From positions 124,001 through 188,000 of the forward strand of contig CBDCWQ010000019.1 of NCBI GenBank assembly GCA_965223435.1: a stretch of DNA of 64,000 bases. Direction: 5' to 3'. This DNA is from CBDCWQ01 sp965223435. Lineage in GTDB: Bacteria; Myxococcota; Kuafuiibacteriia; Kuafuiibacteriales; Kuafuiibacteriaceae. A model generated the notes under the pieces. It did not search any database. It saw only the letters and a program-made list of their open reading frames with translations, and had not been told where the DNA came from. This document shows positions 17,454 through 27,134 of the stretch, one piece after another. The translations under genes and the position numbers were made by a program. Within the stretch, counting starts at the first letter, position 1; each line of letters starts with the position of its first letter.

Positions 17454-18845
17454 ATGTCCGAGACCCACACGGAACTCCGCTTTGGCTTTCAAAGCCTCCT
17501 CGAACTTGCGTGGCCTGTGGTCCTCGCCCGTTCCTCTCAAGCGGTCATCGGCTTTTGCGACGCCCTCATGAGCGCGCCGCTCGGCGAAGCCCCCCTCGCT
17601 GCCGTCACCACGAGCTCAATCAACATCCATGCCGTCACAATCCTTCCGATGGGAATCGTTTTCATTGCGCAGAGCTTTGCCGCCCAACTCTTTGGTCAAG
17701 GACGAACAGCAACAGCCATTCGTTATGCTTGGTATGCGCTGATCTTGGCGGGCGTGACCATGTGCGTTTCTATTGCGTCCATCCCCGCCATTGAACCCTT
17801 GCTCTCGTTCGTCGGCTACGAGGAGGACGTCCAGGGTTTCATGACCGTTTATCTTCAGACCCGCGTGTTTGCGGTCGGTGCCATCGTCGCCACAGAAGCA
17901 CTGGGAAACTGGTATGGCGGCATCGGCAATACACGACTTCATATGATCGCAGGCATCGTTTCGATGGTGGCCAACATTGGCCTCAATTGGGTCCTGATCT
18001 ATGGACACTGGGGCGCGCCACCACTCGGCGTATTCGGGGCCGCCCTGGCCAGCGTTGTCGCCAGCTGGCTCGGCCTCTTGGTCCTGGTCATCTTTTTTGC
18101 CTCTGGTTTCTCCATTCCCGAAGACTCCTGCAAACCACGCAACCTACGTCTGCAAGAATTCCTCCGAATGCTCCGATTCGGTGTACCCCACGGCGTGAGC
18201 TGGTTTTTGGAATTCTCGGCATTCATCCTCTTCATCAACGTGGTCGTAGCCGACCTCGGAACCGCGGTGCTCGCGGCCATGATGGTTGTGATCAATATCA
18301 ACTCCGTCTCCTTTATGCCCGCCTTTGGCCTCACCTCCGCAGGCGCGATCCTCGCCGCGCAGGCCATCGGAAGCAAACAGCTCAACGAAGTAAAAAAGGT
18401 GGTCGGGCGAACACTCGGCATCGCACTCGTCTGGCAGTGCTCAGTCGGATTGGTCTATCTCCTCTTGCCAGCGCCGTTGATGCGTTGGTTCACCACCCCT
18501 GGCGCGGAAGGGCCGTCCAGCGTGGTCGAAATCGGAACTACCCTTTTGGCCATCAGCGCCGCATGGCAACTCTTCGACGCCCTGTCCATGACGCTTGGCG
18601 AAGCCCTGCGCGCCGCCGGAGACACCGCTTTCATCCTGTGGGCGAGGCTTGTTGTGGCGTGGTTGGTCTTCATTCCCTCCGCATTCATTTTTGTGAGGTA
18701 CTATGACGGCGGCTACCGCGCGGCCATGTTTTGCGTCGTGGGTTATCTTGCTGTTCAAGGAACGCTGCTCGCTGTTCGCTTTCAGTCAGGCGTGTGGAAG
18801 AAAATCGACCTGACCGGCGACCAAAGCTTAGTGGTCCAGAGCTGA
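17454..18845 (+). CDS. MATE-family multidrug/metabolite exporter
   Basis: 463 residues and about 12 hydrophobic helices arranged as two MATE repeats. The first begins at LLELAWPVVLARSSQAVIGF and the second near FLRMLRFGVPHGVSW. Such proteins export cationic drugs or metabolites using Na+ or H+ gradients. The purine-rich GAGGCGAGG about 13 nt upstream may be the ribosome site. The 3' end overlaps the convergent ATPase gene by 18 nt. Confidence 0.92.
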   Translation: MSETHTELRFGFQSLLELAWPVVLARSSQAVIGFCDALMSAPLGEAPLAAVTTSSINIHAVTILPMGIVFIAQSFAAQLFGQGRTATAIRYAWYALILAGVTMCVSIASIPAIEPLLSFVGYEEDVQGFMTVYLQTRVFAVGAIVATEALGNWYGGIGNTRLHMIAGIVSMVANIGLNWVLIYGHWGAPPLGVFGAALASVVASWLGLLVLVIFFASGFSIPEDSCKPRNLRLQEFLRMLRFGVPHGVSWFLEFSAFILFINVVVADLGTAVLAAMMVVININSVSFMPAFGLTSAGAILAAQAIGSKQLNEVKKVVGRTLGIALVWQCSVGLVYLLLPAPLMRWFTTPGAEGPSSVVEIGTTLLAISAAWQLFDALSMTLGEALRAAGDTAFILWARLVVAWLVFIPSAFIFVRYYDGGYRAAMFCVVGYLAVQGTLLAVRFQSGVWKKIDLTGDQSLVVQS

Positions 18846-20264
18846 ACCGACCAGTTCATCCAGAGTCAAGACACGATCCAGATGCCCTTTTGCCAGGAAA
18901 CTTGCCGATGGGGCGTAGACGGTCACTAGGACTTTTTGAACCGCGCTGGGCTTCGCCTCTTTATAGAGGCGCTCCGCCTTATCTTCGAACGCATCGAACA
19001 GACTGGGGTCAAAGTCTTTCCGATACTTTACTTCACAAAGAGTCATAACGTGGTCGGCTCGGTCAAATAGAAGATCGATCTGGACTCCACTTTGCTGATC
19101 CTTTTTTTTAAACCAACTTCCCGCCATATATTGTACACCAGAAAAACCAAGTCTCTGTGCGATCAGGGCATGATGATCTCGACAGGCTTGCTCGAATGCT
19201 AAGCCCTTCCAAACCGCATACTGCTGATCTTTTATGACCTGAGCGAAAGTGAGTTGCTCACCGGTTTGAGCAAGCAATCGAAATTTCGGTCCGATGAATC
19301 GAAAATAAAAGCGCAAAAACGGATCCTTGATGCGGTATCGCTTGAGATAGTTTGAGTTCGGCTTATGAAGTGGCGTGTAGCTTTCAATGAGAGCGGCGAG
19401 CTCCAGCTCCTCGAGGTACTCCGTAAGCCGCCCTCCTGAACTCATCTTTGTGGCCTTCTGGATATCTTTGACTTGGGCGTACGCAACGTGAGCAAGCGCC
19501 TGAACAATGTCTCGGTAGACTCGGTTTCTACCGAAGTGACTCACAAAAAGCCGATCAATTTCACAGAAGAGGTACCCCGACGGAGAGAAACACAAATGCT
19601 TGAGATTGAGTTGACTCGATAAGTTTGGATCAAAGAGCTGCAAGTACTTGGGAATCCCCCCCACAGCCAAATAGTAGTCCAGTATTTGCATAGTACGCAG
19701 CTGCGTTCCATAGAAATCCTTAAACACAAGCGGCAAGCTGAGCGCCTGAAGTTCGAGAAACGTATCAATTCGGCCGTAAAGTGCTTTCGATCGGACGACT
19801 TTCTTGACAATAAATGAAGACACTGAGCCACAAATGATGAGGTGTACACGGTTGTTTTTTTGAAAGTGGTTGTCCCAAACGAACTTCAGTTCGCTAACCA
19901 ATTTTGTTTGTTCTGCCGCAAGCCACTGAAACTCATCGAAAAAAACAACGCATGGTTCGTGTTTCAGATATTCCGATAGAGCGACCAAAAGGGGAATCCA
20001 AGAATCGGTGCGCAACAAACGATATTGTGGGTTCTTTGAGTACTCGGCCAATGTCAATGCGAATTGCTCACGTTGTTGCTGCTCGGAGTGATCTTCCAGG
20101 CCCTCAAACTTGAGAACGGGCCGGTCGGTAAATGCTTCGTCGACGAGTCGAGTCTTGCCTATCCGCCGGCGCCCGTAGAGGGCCGTTATCGTAGAACTTC
20201 CCAATGCGCTCCGCTGCCTGAGAAGCTTGACTTCCCGGGTCCGTCCAACAAAGCGGTCCTCCAT
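18828..20264 (-). CDS. AAA+ ATPase with winged helix and PD-(D/E)XK-like domain (DUF234 type), copy 1
   Basis: 478 residues. An archaeal-ATPase-type NTPase comes first: Walker A GRRRIGKT at 31-38 and Walker B VVFFDEFQW near 105-114. Then a winged-helix-like segment (KDIQKATKMSSGGRLTEYLEE, about 265-300) and a C-terminal part with QIDLLF followed by TLCEVKYRK, the D..ExK pattern of PD-(D/E)XK nucleases. The gene is visibly AT-richer than its neighbours, pointing to transfer. A TATAAT overlapping the first palindrome arm would give an essentially leaderless mRNA. Function is unknown; a paralogue of nearly equal length lies at 30813-32246. Confidence 0.88.
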   Translation of the reverse strand: MEDRFVGRTREVKLLRQRSALGSSTITALYGRRRIGKTRLVDEAFTDRPVLKFEGLEDHSEQQQREQFALTLAEYSKNPQYRLLRTDSWIPLLVALSEYLKHEPCVVFFDEFQWLAAEQTKLVSELKFVWDNHFQKNNRVHLIICGSVSSFIVKKVVRSKALYGRIDTFLELQALSLPLVFKDFYGTQLRTMQILDYYLAVGGIPKYLQLFDPNLSSQLNLKHLCFSPSGYLFCEIDRLFVSHFGRNRVYRDIVQALAHVAYAQVKDIQKATKMSSGGRLTEYLEELELAALIESYTPLHKPNSNYLKRYRIKDPFLRFYFRFIGPKFRLLAQTGEQLTFAQVIKDQQYAVWKGLAFEQACRDHHALIAQRLGFSGVQYMAGSWFKKKDQQSGVQIDLLFDRADHVMTLCEVKYRKDFDPSLFDAFEDKAERLYKEAKPSAVQKVLVTVYAPSASFLAKGHLDRVLTLDELVGSALDH

Positions 20265-20268
20265 GACC

Positions 20269-20355
20269 GGCGGATTATAACAAAAACTTCTCCTAATCCG
20301 CCGAGAAATCTTCTAGATTACGGCGGATTACATACTTAATATTATCTAATCCGCC
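20269..20355. promoter_or_regulatory. Paired palindromes upstream of ATPase copy 1
   Basis: Two inverted repeats, 20269-20302 and 20322-20355. Each has perfect 9-bp arms GGCGGATTA and TAATCCGCC and a 16-bp spacer; all four arms are identical while the spacers differ. Centres are 53 bp apart, about five helical turns. The gene-proximal arm begins 4 bp from the start codon and overlaps a TATAAT (minus strand, 20274-20279), so occupancy should block transcription. Autorepression by the ATPase's winged helix is inferred. Confidence 0.8.
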
Positions 20356-20901
20356 AACATCTGGGTTTTACTAAGGGTAAATTGCATCCTATTGCGCCCT
20401 TGAAGGATGTTGAGGGCAAAATTGTGGCTCAAAGTGGCCCCACGTACGCTCGGTGGAGTCCGAAGCCGCAACAGGTTCTGGTGACCGGCAGCGCAAGTTG
20501 GGCCGATATCCATGCGACAAGGAGTTCGTGCACGCCTCCAAAGACAGCTTACTCGAGCTTTGAGCCCTCCGAGACGCGGCCGGCACGGCGTCGGTTTCGT
20601 AGCCGTTGATGGTTGCCCGGCTTTGGTGGTCGAGCGTAAACATTCTGAGGCGGGCGTCAGCCTTGCACTCCATCCATAGCCAAAAATTTCCCAAGGCCGT
20701 GGCCCTTCAAGTTCACGCCCTTTGGCTTTGCCCCGCAATCTTGCTGCCGAAGGCGTTGCTCAGAACAAACGTGCGCCGCGCCTCCTTTCCGGGACGACGG
20801 GCATCAAACCGCGCCCTCGGGTTTTCCGGAACGACCGGCGGAAATCCCTTGTGCCGATCAAGGGCTCGACCTATGGTCCCCGACTTCGGGAAGGAGAACA
20901 G
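20356..20901. other. Gap without recognised gene
   Basis: About 545 bp between the palindrome array and the small lipoprotein gene. Open frames on both strands lack family resemblance or ribosome sites. A GC-rich stretch near 20780-20860 contains repeated CCGGAACGACC/CCGG inverted segments. AAGGAG at the right end serves the lipoprotein gene. Confidence 0.4.
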
Positions 20902-21063
20902 ATGAACATTCGATCGTTACTGCTGATCATGGGCCTCGCGTGGGTTTTCGCGGGCTGCCCTGCCAAAAAGTCCGACACGGGCACCGCCGGTTCGGCCACA
21001 AGCCCCGCTCAGCCCAGCAGCGCGCCCGCCGAGCAGCCAGACACCGACGAAGGCGGCTGGTGA
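20902..21063 (+). CDS. Small predicted lipoprotein
   Basis: 53 residues: signal helix RSLLLIMGLAWVF, a lipobox FAGC, and a mature Ser/Pro/Ala/Thr-rich tail of about 35 residues ending in DTDEGGW. AAGGAG sits at a suitable distance before the ATG, fixing this start; the frame open further upstream is noncoding. Function unknown. It precedes apaG by about 105 bp. Confidence 0.7.
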   Translation: MNIRSLLLIMGLAWVFAGCPAKKSDTGTAGSATSPAQPSSAPAEQPDTDEGGW

Positions 21064-21168
21064 CCCCCTCCTTGTGTTCAGCGCCCGCACTCGGCCAAGG
21101 CGTGGTGGGTACACCCGCGTCTTCGCCGAGCGGGTCGCCGAATGCGGTCAACGTCTAGGCGCAGTCTT

Positions 21169-21567
21169 ATGTCTTCCACCATCACCGAGGGCATTCGCGT
21201 TCAAGTTGTTTCGTCCTACGTGGCACATCAATCTATCCCCGCGCGAAACCGGTTTGCCTTCAGCTATACGGTTACCATCGCCAACGAAGGTGAAAAGGCA
21301 GCACAACTGCGCTCCCGGCACTGGATCATCACCGACGCCTCCGGAGTTACCCAAGAGGTCCGAGGCGAAGGCGTGGTGGGCGAGCAGCCGGTTCTTAAGC
21401 CCCAGCAACGTTTTCGGTACACCTCGGGCTGCATCCTCAAAACGCCCTGGGGTACCATGAACGGAAGCTACCAAATGTTCCGAAGTGACGGTTCAAGCTT
21501 TGATGCCGAAATCGCACCCTTTCTTCTGACGACCCCTTTTGTGATGCCCAGTACGCTTCCCAGTTGA
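21169..21567 (+). CDS. apaG: ApaG-family protein
   Basis: 132 residues, close to the family size. It is a fibronectin-III-like ApaG fold with YTVTIANEG, RHWIITDA, VRGEGVVGEQP, YTSGC and GTMNGSYQM, the conserved ApaG motifs. The E. coli homologue is linked to Co2+/Mg2+ phenotypes and Ap4A metabolism, but the biochemical role is unclear. The ATG at 21169 is chosen over 21142 because homologues begin near here. Confidence 0.92.
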   Translation: MSSTITEGIRVQVVSSYVAHQSIPARNRFAFSYTVTIANEGEKAAQLRSRHWIITDASGVTQEVRGEGVVGEQPVLKPQQRFRYTSGCILKTPWGTMNGSYQMFRSDGSSFDAEIAPFLLTTPFVMPSTLPS

Positions 21568-21669
21568 ATCCGAGACGCCTGACATGCAAACAGGCGAAGC
21601 AACGAGCCCTCAAGAACACTGGCAAAACCGAAACCGGGATCACCCCGCGAGAATCACTTTTTACCTGCC

Positions 21670-23781
21670 ATGAACCTTCATGAGTGGGCAAAAACGATTC
21701 TTCTTGGCGACACCCTCGAAGACAAGCTGTGTTCGCCGCCCAACCTAACGGACACCACAAGGTCCCCCACAATCCATCTTCCCACCCTTCCAGGGAGGCC
21801 CTCCAAACTGCGCCTCTGTAGAACGCCCCATCAAAGAGCCACGGTTTTTCCGACCGCCCACCAGCTGGCGTCACCCGAGTCACGCGGCATAGCGCTTCAC
21901 TTTTTCATGAACCACGAACTGCTGGCGACCGAACTGATGGCCCTCACACTCTTAAAATTCCCCGAAGCTCCGCGAGGGTTTCGGACCGGCATCACCAAGG
22001 CGCTCCGTGAAGAACAAGCCCACATGAAGATGTACATGCGCCGCATGGAGTCCCTGGGCGTGGGCGTGGGCGACGTTCCCGTCAACGGTTTCTTTTGGGA
22101 ACGACTTAGTGCCATGGCCACGCCGATGGACTTCGTTGTGCAAATGAGCCTCACCTTCGAGCAAGCGAACCTCGACTACACGCTGTACTACGAAGCCCTG
22201 ATGACCGAACACGAGGACCTTTCCACCGCAAAGATCCTGCGCAAAGTGTATGAAGACGAAATCACACACGTCCGCCACGGGCTTCACTGGTTCAACCGTT
22301 GGCGGCCACCGGACGAGTCCGAATGGGACAGCTACACCAAGCTCCTCGGTCCCAGGTTGTCCCCAGTGCGTGCCAAAGGACCTCGGTTCAGTATCCCCGC
22401 AAGACAAAAGGTTGGCCTATCCAAAACCTTTGTTGATCACCTCATGGTGTTCTCGGCTTCCAAAGGTCGACCCGCTGACATCTTTTTGTTCAACCCAGGG
22501 TGCGAAGAAGAACTCGGAAAGGGTCTAGACTCCAAGCTCGTGAAGATGCTGGCCCAAGACCTCAGCATATTGCTCGCATTTTTGGCCAAACCCAGCGACA
22601 TCGTACTGAGCGTAACCCGTCCAAGGTCCGAGTTTCTTCTCGAGCTTCAAGAACTGGGTTTTGTCCTTCCTGAGTTTCTCACCCCGTCCGGTCTGGCCAA
22701 GCGGTTAAAGGCGCACCGATTGCATGGAGCCCTAAGACCTTGGGCCCAAACCGACTCGGCAACCCGCATGCTCGAAACCAGCGGCATCAAAGACGTGCCC
22801 CCTTTCAACAACGATGAGGTGTTCTCAAAGGCGTGGGCGAAGAACGTTCTCGCCGAGTTCATCAGCAAACATCCTCGTTATCAGCCCTTTATCACCCCGC
22901 CGTGGGCCGTAGGCCGGACATGCCAAAGCACAGACGAAGTATTTGAAGAGCAAAAACGCATCCTTGGCCATGGTCATGAAAGTGTGGTGATCAAGGCCCC
23001 ATTCAGCACCAGTGGCCGGCATCGAAAACGCCTCTTACCCGGATACACGGCCAGCCCAGATGACCTGCGATGGATAAAGAGAATGTTGCGAAGGCAAGGG
23101 CCTCTGGTGGTGGAGCCATGGTTTCATGCCTTTCGTGACCTATCCATTGTGATCCCTCTGGTCGAAGATGAAAACGACGAGCTTCGATTGCTGCGCTTTT
23201 TCACAAATCCCAAAGGCCAGTACCTCGGGCACGTCCTCGCACCACCGCTCTTGGGGTGCCCCGCACAACTTCTGCGGGGCCTCAGTGAGGTGAGTCCCCA
23301 AAAAAACCTGATGTCGCTGTTCAAAGACATCACAAGCCACACCCAGAAGTGCTTGATAAAAGAAGGATACCGAGGCCCCGCCGGCATCGATATCCTCGTA
23401 TATACGGATGCCGAGGACCAACCACGAATCCACCCCATCGTGGAGATCAACCCCCGATGGACCATGGGACACGTTGCCCACGCGCTTCGAGCCCGACTCG
23501 CACCGCGGTCCACGGGCGTCTGGGCCCACTTGCCTCGAAAGTCACTGGCAGCCACCGGCTATTCGAGTTTTTCGGCGTGGGCTCGAGCCCTTCTCCACGC
23601 CTTACCCCCCAAGACCGAAGAGCGCGGCGGACAAACCAAGGTCAAAAGCGGCGCGGTCATGACCAACGATCCCACCGAGGCCCAGTCGGTCCTCACCGTA
23701 CTCGTTGCCCACGAAAACCTGGCGCATCTACAGGGCGACTTGCGTCGTTGGTTCCCGGACCCCGCATTTCACCAACTTTGA
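21670..23781 (+). CDS. DUF455 ferritin-like domain fused to ATP-grasp domain
   Basis: 703 residues. Residues about 70-215 form a four-helix ferritin-like diiron domain of DUF455 type, with HELLATELMALTLLKF, REEQAHMKM, FEQANLDYTLYY and DEITHVRHGLHWF giving the Glu/His ligand pattern. Residues about 400-640 form an ATP-grasp ligase with VIKAPFSTSGRH, VVEPWF, GPAGIDILVY and the metal-binding PIVEINPRWTMG. The two are separated by a less conserved region. An oxidase/hydroxylase coupled to ATP-dependent carboxylate ligation is inferred; substrate unknown. No good ribosome site is seen, so the first residues are uncertain. Confidence 0.8.
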   Translation: MNLHEWAKTILLGDTLEDKLCSPPNLTDTTRSPTIHLPTLPGRPSKLRLCRTPHQRATVFPTAHQLASPESRGIALHFFMNHELLATELMALTLLKFPEAPRGFRTGITKALREEQAHMKMYMRRMESLGVGVGDVPVNGFFWERLSAMATPMDFVVQMSLTFEQANLDYTLYYEALMTEHEDLSTAKILRKVYEDEITHVRHGLHWFNRWRPPDESEWDSYTKLLGPRLSPVRAKGPRFSIPARQKVGLSKTFVDHLMVFSASKGRPADIFLFNPGCEEELGKGLDSKLVKMLAQDLSILLAFLAKPSDIVLSVTRPRSEFLLELQELGFVLPEFLTPSGLAKRLKAHRLHGALRPWAQTDSATRMLETSGIKDVPPFNNDEVFSKAWAKNVLAEFISKHPRYQPFITPPWAVGRTCQSTDEVFEEQKRILGHGHESVVIKAPFSTSGRHRKRLLPGYTASPDDLRWIKRMLRRQGPLVVEPWFHAFRDLSIVIPLVEDENDELRLLRFFTNPKGQYLGHVLAPPLLGCPAQLLRGLSEVSPQKNLMSLFKDITSHTQKCLIKEGYRGPAGIDILVYTDAEDQPRIHPIVEINPRWTMGHVAHALRARLAPRSTGVWAHLPRKSLAATGYSSFSAWARALLHALPPKTEERGGQTKVKSGAVMTNDPTEAQSVLTVLVAHENLAHLQGDLRRWFPDPAFHQL

Positions 23782-24190
23782 CCAAAAAAGTCCGCCAGCG
23801 CGCGGGTTTTTGAGCGGTGAGACCAGTACGGTTGAGGGCACTCAAGTTTTGTCGAACGGCGCCACAAGGCCCGCCACAAGTTGGGATTCCAAACGGCGCT
23901 CTAGGACATTCTTCGGATGGCACACGAGCCCGACAAAGGGTGCAATCGCGGCATGGGACAAAGGTGTGTCAAAAAATGCCGAGCCCCGAACCAGAATCGA
24001 GACGCTCGCCCAGGGGCGCGAGCCCCAGGTTCGCTCGCAACCCGCTTTTCGCAGGTAGGAACGCCCAGTTCCTGGTTGTCGGGTCATTCAGACACCCCTT
24101 TGAGGCCCTCGTAGCCCCATCCCAAGGGCAAAAGTCTGGCTTGGCTTTTGCAGCGGGTGCCGCCACCACCCCTAACCAACCACGACCCCT
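23782..24190. other. Gap without recognised gene
   Basis: About 410 bp between the DUF455/ATP-grasp gene and the DUF5060 lipoprotein gene. Only short unconvincing frames are present. No clear promoter, terminator or repeat was identified. Confidence 0.4.
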
Positions 24191-27079
24191 ATGAAAGAAA
24201 GATTTGTTATGTACGAAGCACCTCGAGGCTCTTTTCCTCACCGCTGTGTAACCCTATGGTTCACGGCCTTGTCCGCGGCCATCTTGCTTAGCGCCTGCGG
24301 CCAACCAGAAGAGCTGGCGTCTGAATACAGTTCTTTGAGTACCCAATACGGAATCTCGGTGGAACTGGACCCGAGCGAACCATGGAGTGCGTTCTCTTTG
24401 AAGGTACGAAACAATTCCGGGACCGCAGCCCTCACTCGGCTTGAACTGGATCTGGGACCGAAGGCCTCATTTGACCGGTTGGACAACACCGATCGGTTTA
24501 CGGTGACCCCAGATCTGGGCAAAAACAACGACGGGGTTCGGGCGAAAAAGATTCGTTTGGACTTCTTGGCCGAAGGCTTGGCGCCCGGGGCCACGGCCCG
24601 TTCCAAACGGCGGGGCGATATCGACCCCGACCCGGACCGTCTTTCGGTCGTTGCCCACTTCGATGATGGTCGGATCCTCCGAGGCCAAGCACAAAACCGT
24701 CCTCGCGCTGGACAGCGAGATGCGATGTTTTTCGTTTTCGAGCGCACGGCCAACGAAGCCCCAAACCGACCCGCGGCCACCGTGACGCTTGACCCCACGA
24801 GTCTCACGCACAATTTTGTGCTGACGGTTCAAAACCGCTCCCAGAACACTTCCATCGTTCAAGTGATCGTGGACGCCAAAACCGCCACTTTCGACCGATT
24901 TCGCTCGACCGCAGCTTTTGTAGCCAACCCCCAACGCGCACTAAGAGAAAACAACGATGGCCGACGCTCACGGCGAACCACGCTGGACTTCCGAAACGGC
25001 GGACTCCCCCCTCTGAGCAGCGTCAAGAGCCGCGGGTGGTCGGATCTGGACGGCAGATTGCCGGAGGCGATGTACGTGGAAGTCTATTTTGCCAACGGAG
25101 AATCGGTCACCGGCTCAGCCTCCAACGTGCAAGATGCCGACGACGGACACCCGAGCAAATTTGTGTTCTCCGGTCGCGAAGAAAACGGGGGAGAGGAAAC
25201 GCCAACGCCTGAAAGCCCACCCCAAAACCCAGGAGACGATGAAACGCCGGACTCTGAACGCCCCCCTCCAAGCTCCGAGGGAAGTGAAACGCCCGATTCT
25301 GAAGACGCACCCAAGGGCCCGGGAGACGACCAAACACCAACCCCTAAAGATCCACCTGAAAACCCCGGCGGCGAGGAGACCCCCGACCCCGAAGACACAC
25401 CCGCAAGCCCGGGAGGAGACGAAACACCGAATCCCGAAAATCCCCCCCAAGATCCCGGCGACGAAGAAACACCGGACCCCGCGCCGAAGCAGGTCTCCTT
25501 GTACGATGTATTCGAGCAAACGGTCACCAACCGCAAAAGCTACTCGAACCCCTTTGACTACAAGCGTATCGAACTTCAAACCCGCATCGTTGCCCCCAGC
25601 GGTTTGAACTACGAGTACTTTGGCTTTTTCGACGGCGACGGCAAGGGGGGGCAAAACGGCCCGATCTGGCGTTTTCGTTTCATGCCCAACGAAACGGGCC
25701 TTTGGTCCTACACCTACCGGTGGACCGACGGCACCCCCGGCGGCAAAGGCACCTTTTTGGTCAGCGACAAAGCCAAACTACCAGGGCCCCTTAAAGTCGC
25801 GCGTGACAATCCTTGGTTTTTTGAAGATGCCCGGGGCAATCCTTTCCACGCTCAGCCTTATGACCTTCACCACGTGGGACCGGTCCTCTTTTCGGTCAGC
25901 TGGAACAATGCGGCCGCAAAATACAGCGAAGTGATCGACAAGCAGATGCTACCCTACGGCTACAACATGAGCATGGTGGATTCGCCCTCTTCGACGGGAA
26001 CCACCCCCAACTGGTGGCAAGACAACGTCAAGACAAAATTCGACATCTCGGTTTGGCGCAACTACGAAAGAATCCTCGCGCACGCCCTCAAAAAAAGGAT
26101 CTACTTGTTCCCTTTTGACGGTGCGGTATCACAAAGCAATGTATCACAACTGAGCGACCAGCTGCTTCGCTACTACGTCGCACGATTCGGAGCATTCGCG
26201 TCCTACATGGCGTTTAATCTCACCAGAGAGTGGGAAGATGTTTGGCGTAAAACTCGGCTGACCGAACAGATGCGCAAGGTGCTCCTCTGGAATCCCTCAC
26301 CGGCGCTTCTTTCGGCCCACGACGCGTCTTACAACGAATTTCTCTTCGACCCGAGTCGACCCAAAACCGCACAAAAAGGATGGATGAGTTTTTCGCTTCG
26401 CCAAGTGCCCTCAAGGAACATCGTGGCCGGGCACGGACGGGCACTCAATCGTTCCGGGAGCGCAACCAATTTTGTAGACACCCAATTCGTGGACAAGCCG
26501 ATCATTGGCTCGGAGGACCACTGGGAGATGCCCTCAGGCAAATATGGTCAGCCCCGAAACGCGACCGAAGTCCGACGTGGCGTGTGGGGCGCCATGATGG
26601 CGGGGGTGATTCCCATGTACTCGGAGTGGCACCAGTGGGTCAGTCAGGACCCCAAGCTGGTTCGGAACCGCATCGGACGCATGCCCGGAGAACCTGAGGT
26701 CCGGCGGATGTTCAAGTTCTTTTACGCGCTGGATCGGTACAAGAACGCCAACTCGGGTGGCCCCATGAAAAAACTCCAATATCGCGCCATGCGCCCCCAA
26801 AACGTTTTGGTCTCCTCGCCCACGCGGCAGATCTCCATCGGCATTCCCAAAAAAGCGTACGTCGTCTACAGCGAACAGAAGGGTAGCATCACTTTGGATT
26901 TGTCCTCGGTATCCAGTGACACCCGTTTCGAGCAGTTCTGGTTCGATCCAACCTACAATGCCTCCCAAGATTCGGGGCCGATATTCTCCAGAATCGTCCG
27001 TGGCGGCGACGTTCAACGCTTCGACAGCCCCTTTCCTGCCGACGCCGTTCTATTGCTCCGCCGCCTCGGCGATTCATAG
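24191..27079 (+). CDS. DUF5060-containing glycosidase-like lipoprotein
   Basis: 962 residues. Lipoprotein signal (LLSACG), then two tandem, mutually similar domains of about 135 residues (roughly 50-180 and 190-325), each with a NNDG motif and a HFDDG or YFANG motif. An acidic Pro/Thr linker (about 330-435) follows, then a DUF5060 beta domain beginning VSLYDVFEQTV and a TIM-barrel-like glycosidase region (about 545-850) with PYGYNMSMVDS and HWEMPSG, and a small C-terminal beta domain. Family members act on polysaccharides at the cell surface. An alternative start is the ATG at 24209. Confidence 0.78.
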   Translation: MKERFVMYEAPRGSFPHRCVTLWFTALSAAILLSACGQPEELASEYSSLSTQYGISVELDPSEPWSAFSLKVRNNSGTAALTRLELDLGPKASFDRLDNTDRFTVTPDLGKNNDGVRAKKIRLDFLAEGLAPGATARSKRRGDIDPDPDRLSVVAHFDDGRILRGQAQNRPRAGQRDAMFFVFERTANEAPNRPAATVTLDPTSLTHNFVLTVQNRSQNTSIVQVIVDAKTATFDRFRSTAAFVANPQRALRENNDGRRSRRTTLDFRNGGLPPLSSVKSRGWSDLDGRLPEAMYVEVYFANGESVTGSASNVQDADDGHPSKFVFSGREENGGEETPTPESPPQNPGDDETPDSERPPPSSEGSETPDSEDAPKGPGDDQTPTPKDPPENPGGEETPDPEDTPASPGGDETPNPENPPQDPGDEETPDPAPKQVSLYDVFEQTVTNRKSYSNPFDYKRIELQTRIVAPSGLNYEYFGFFDGDGKGGQNGPIWRFRFMPNETGLWSYTYRWTDGTPGGKGTFLVSDKAKLPGPLKVARDNPWFFEDARGNPFHAQPYDLHHVGPVLFSVSWNNAAAKYSEVIDKQMLPYGYNMSMVDSPSSTGTTPNWWQDNVKTKFDISVWRNYERILAHALKKRIYLFPFDGAVSQSNVSQLSDQLLRYYVARFGAFASYMAFNLTREWEDVWRKTRLTEQMRKVLLWNPSPALLSAHDASYNEFLFDPSRPKTAQKGWMSFSLRQVPSRNIVAGHGRALNRSGSATNFVDTQFVDKPIIGSEDHWEMPSGKYGQPRNATEVRRGVWGAMMAGVIPMYSEWHQWVSQDPKLVRNRIGRMPGEPEVRRMFKFFYALDRYKNANSGGPMKKLQYRAMRPQNVLVSSPTRQISIGIPKKAYVVYSEQKGSITLDLSSVSSDTRFEQFWFDPTYNASQDSGPIFSRIVRGGDVQRFDSPFPADAVLLLRRLGDS
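25190..25490 (+). repeat. Degenerate tandem repeat encoding an acidic linker
   Basis: About six imperfect copies of a roughly 48-bp unit encoding variants of ETPxPExPPxxPGD in the DUF5060 lipoprotein. The units differ at many third positions, indicating old expansion or conversion rather than recent slippage. It forms a flexible spacer between the anchor domains and the enzyme part. Confidence 0.8.
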
Positions 27080-27134
27080 ACAGGCAGAGCACAGCTCGCC
27101 CAGCCTCACGCAAGGCGACAAGACGGGCTCACAT

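Noticed and set aside
16901..17470. 190-residue extension of the htpX frame
   Set aside because: Lacks domain content, and the ATG at 16900 starts a standard HtpX membrane helix.
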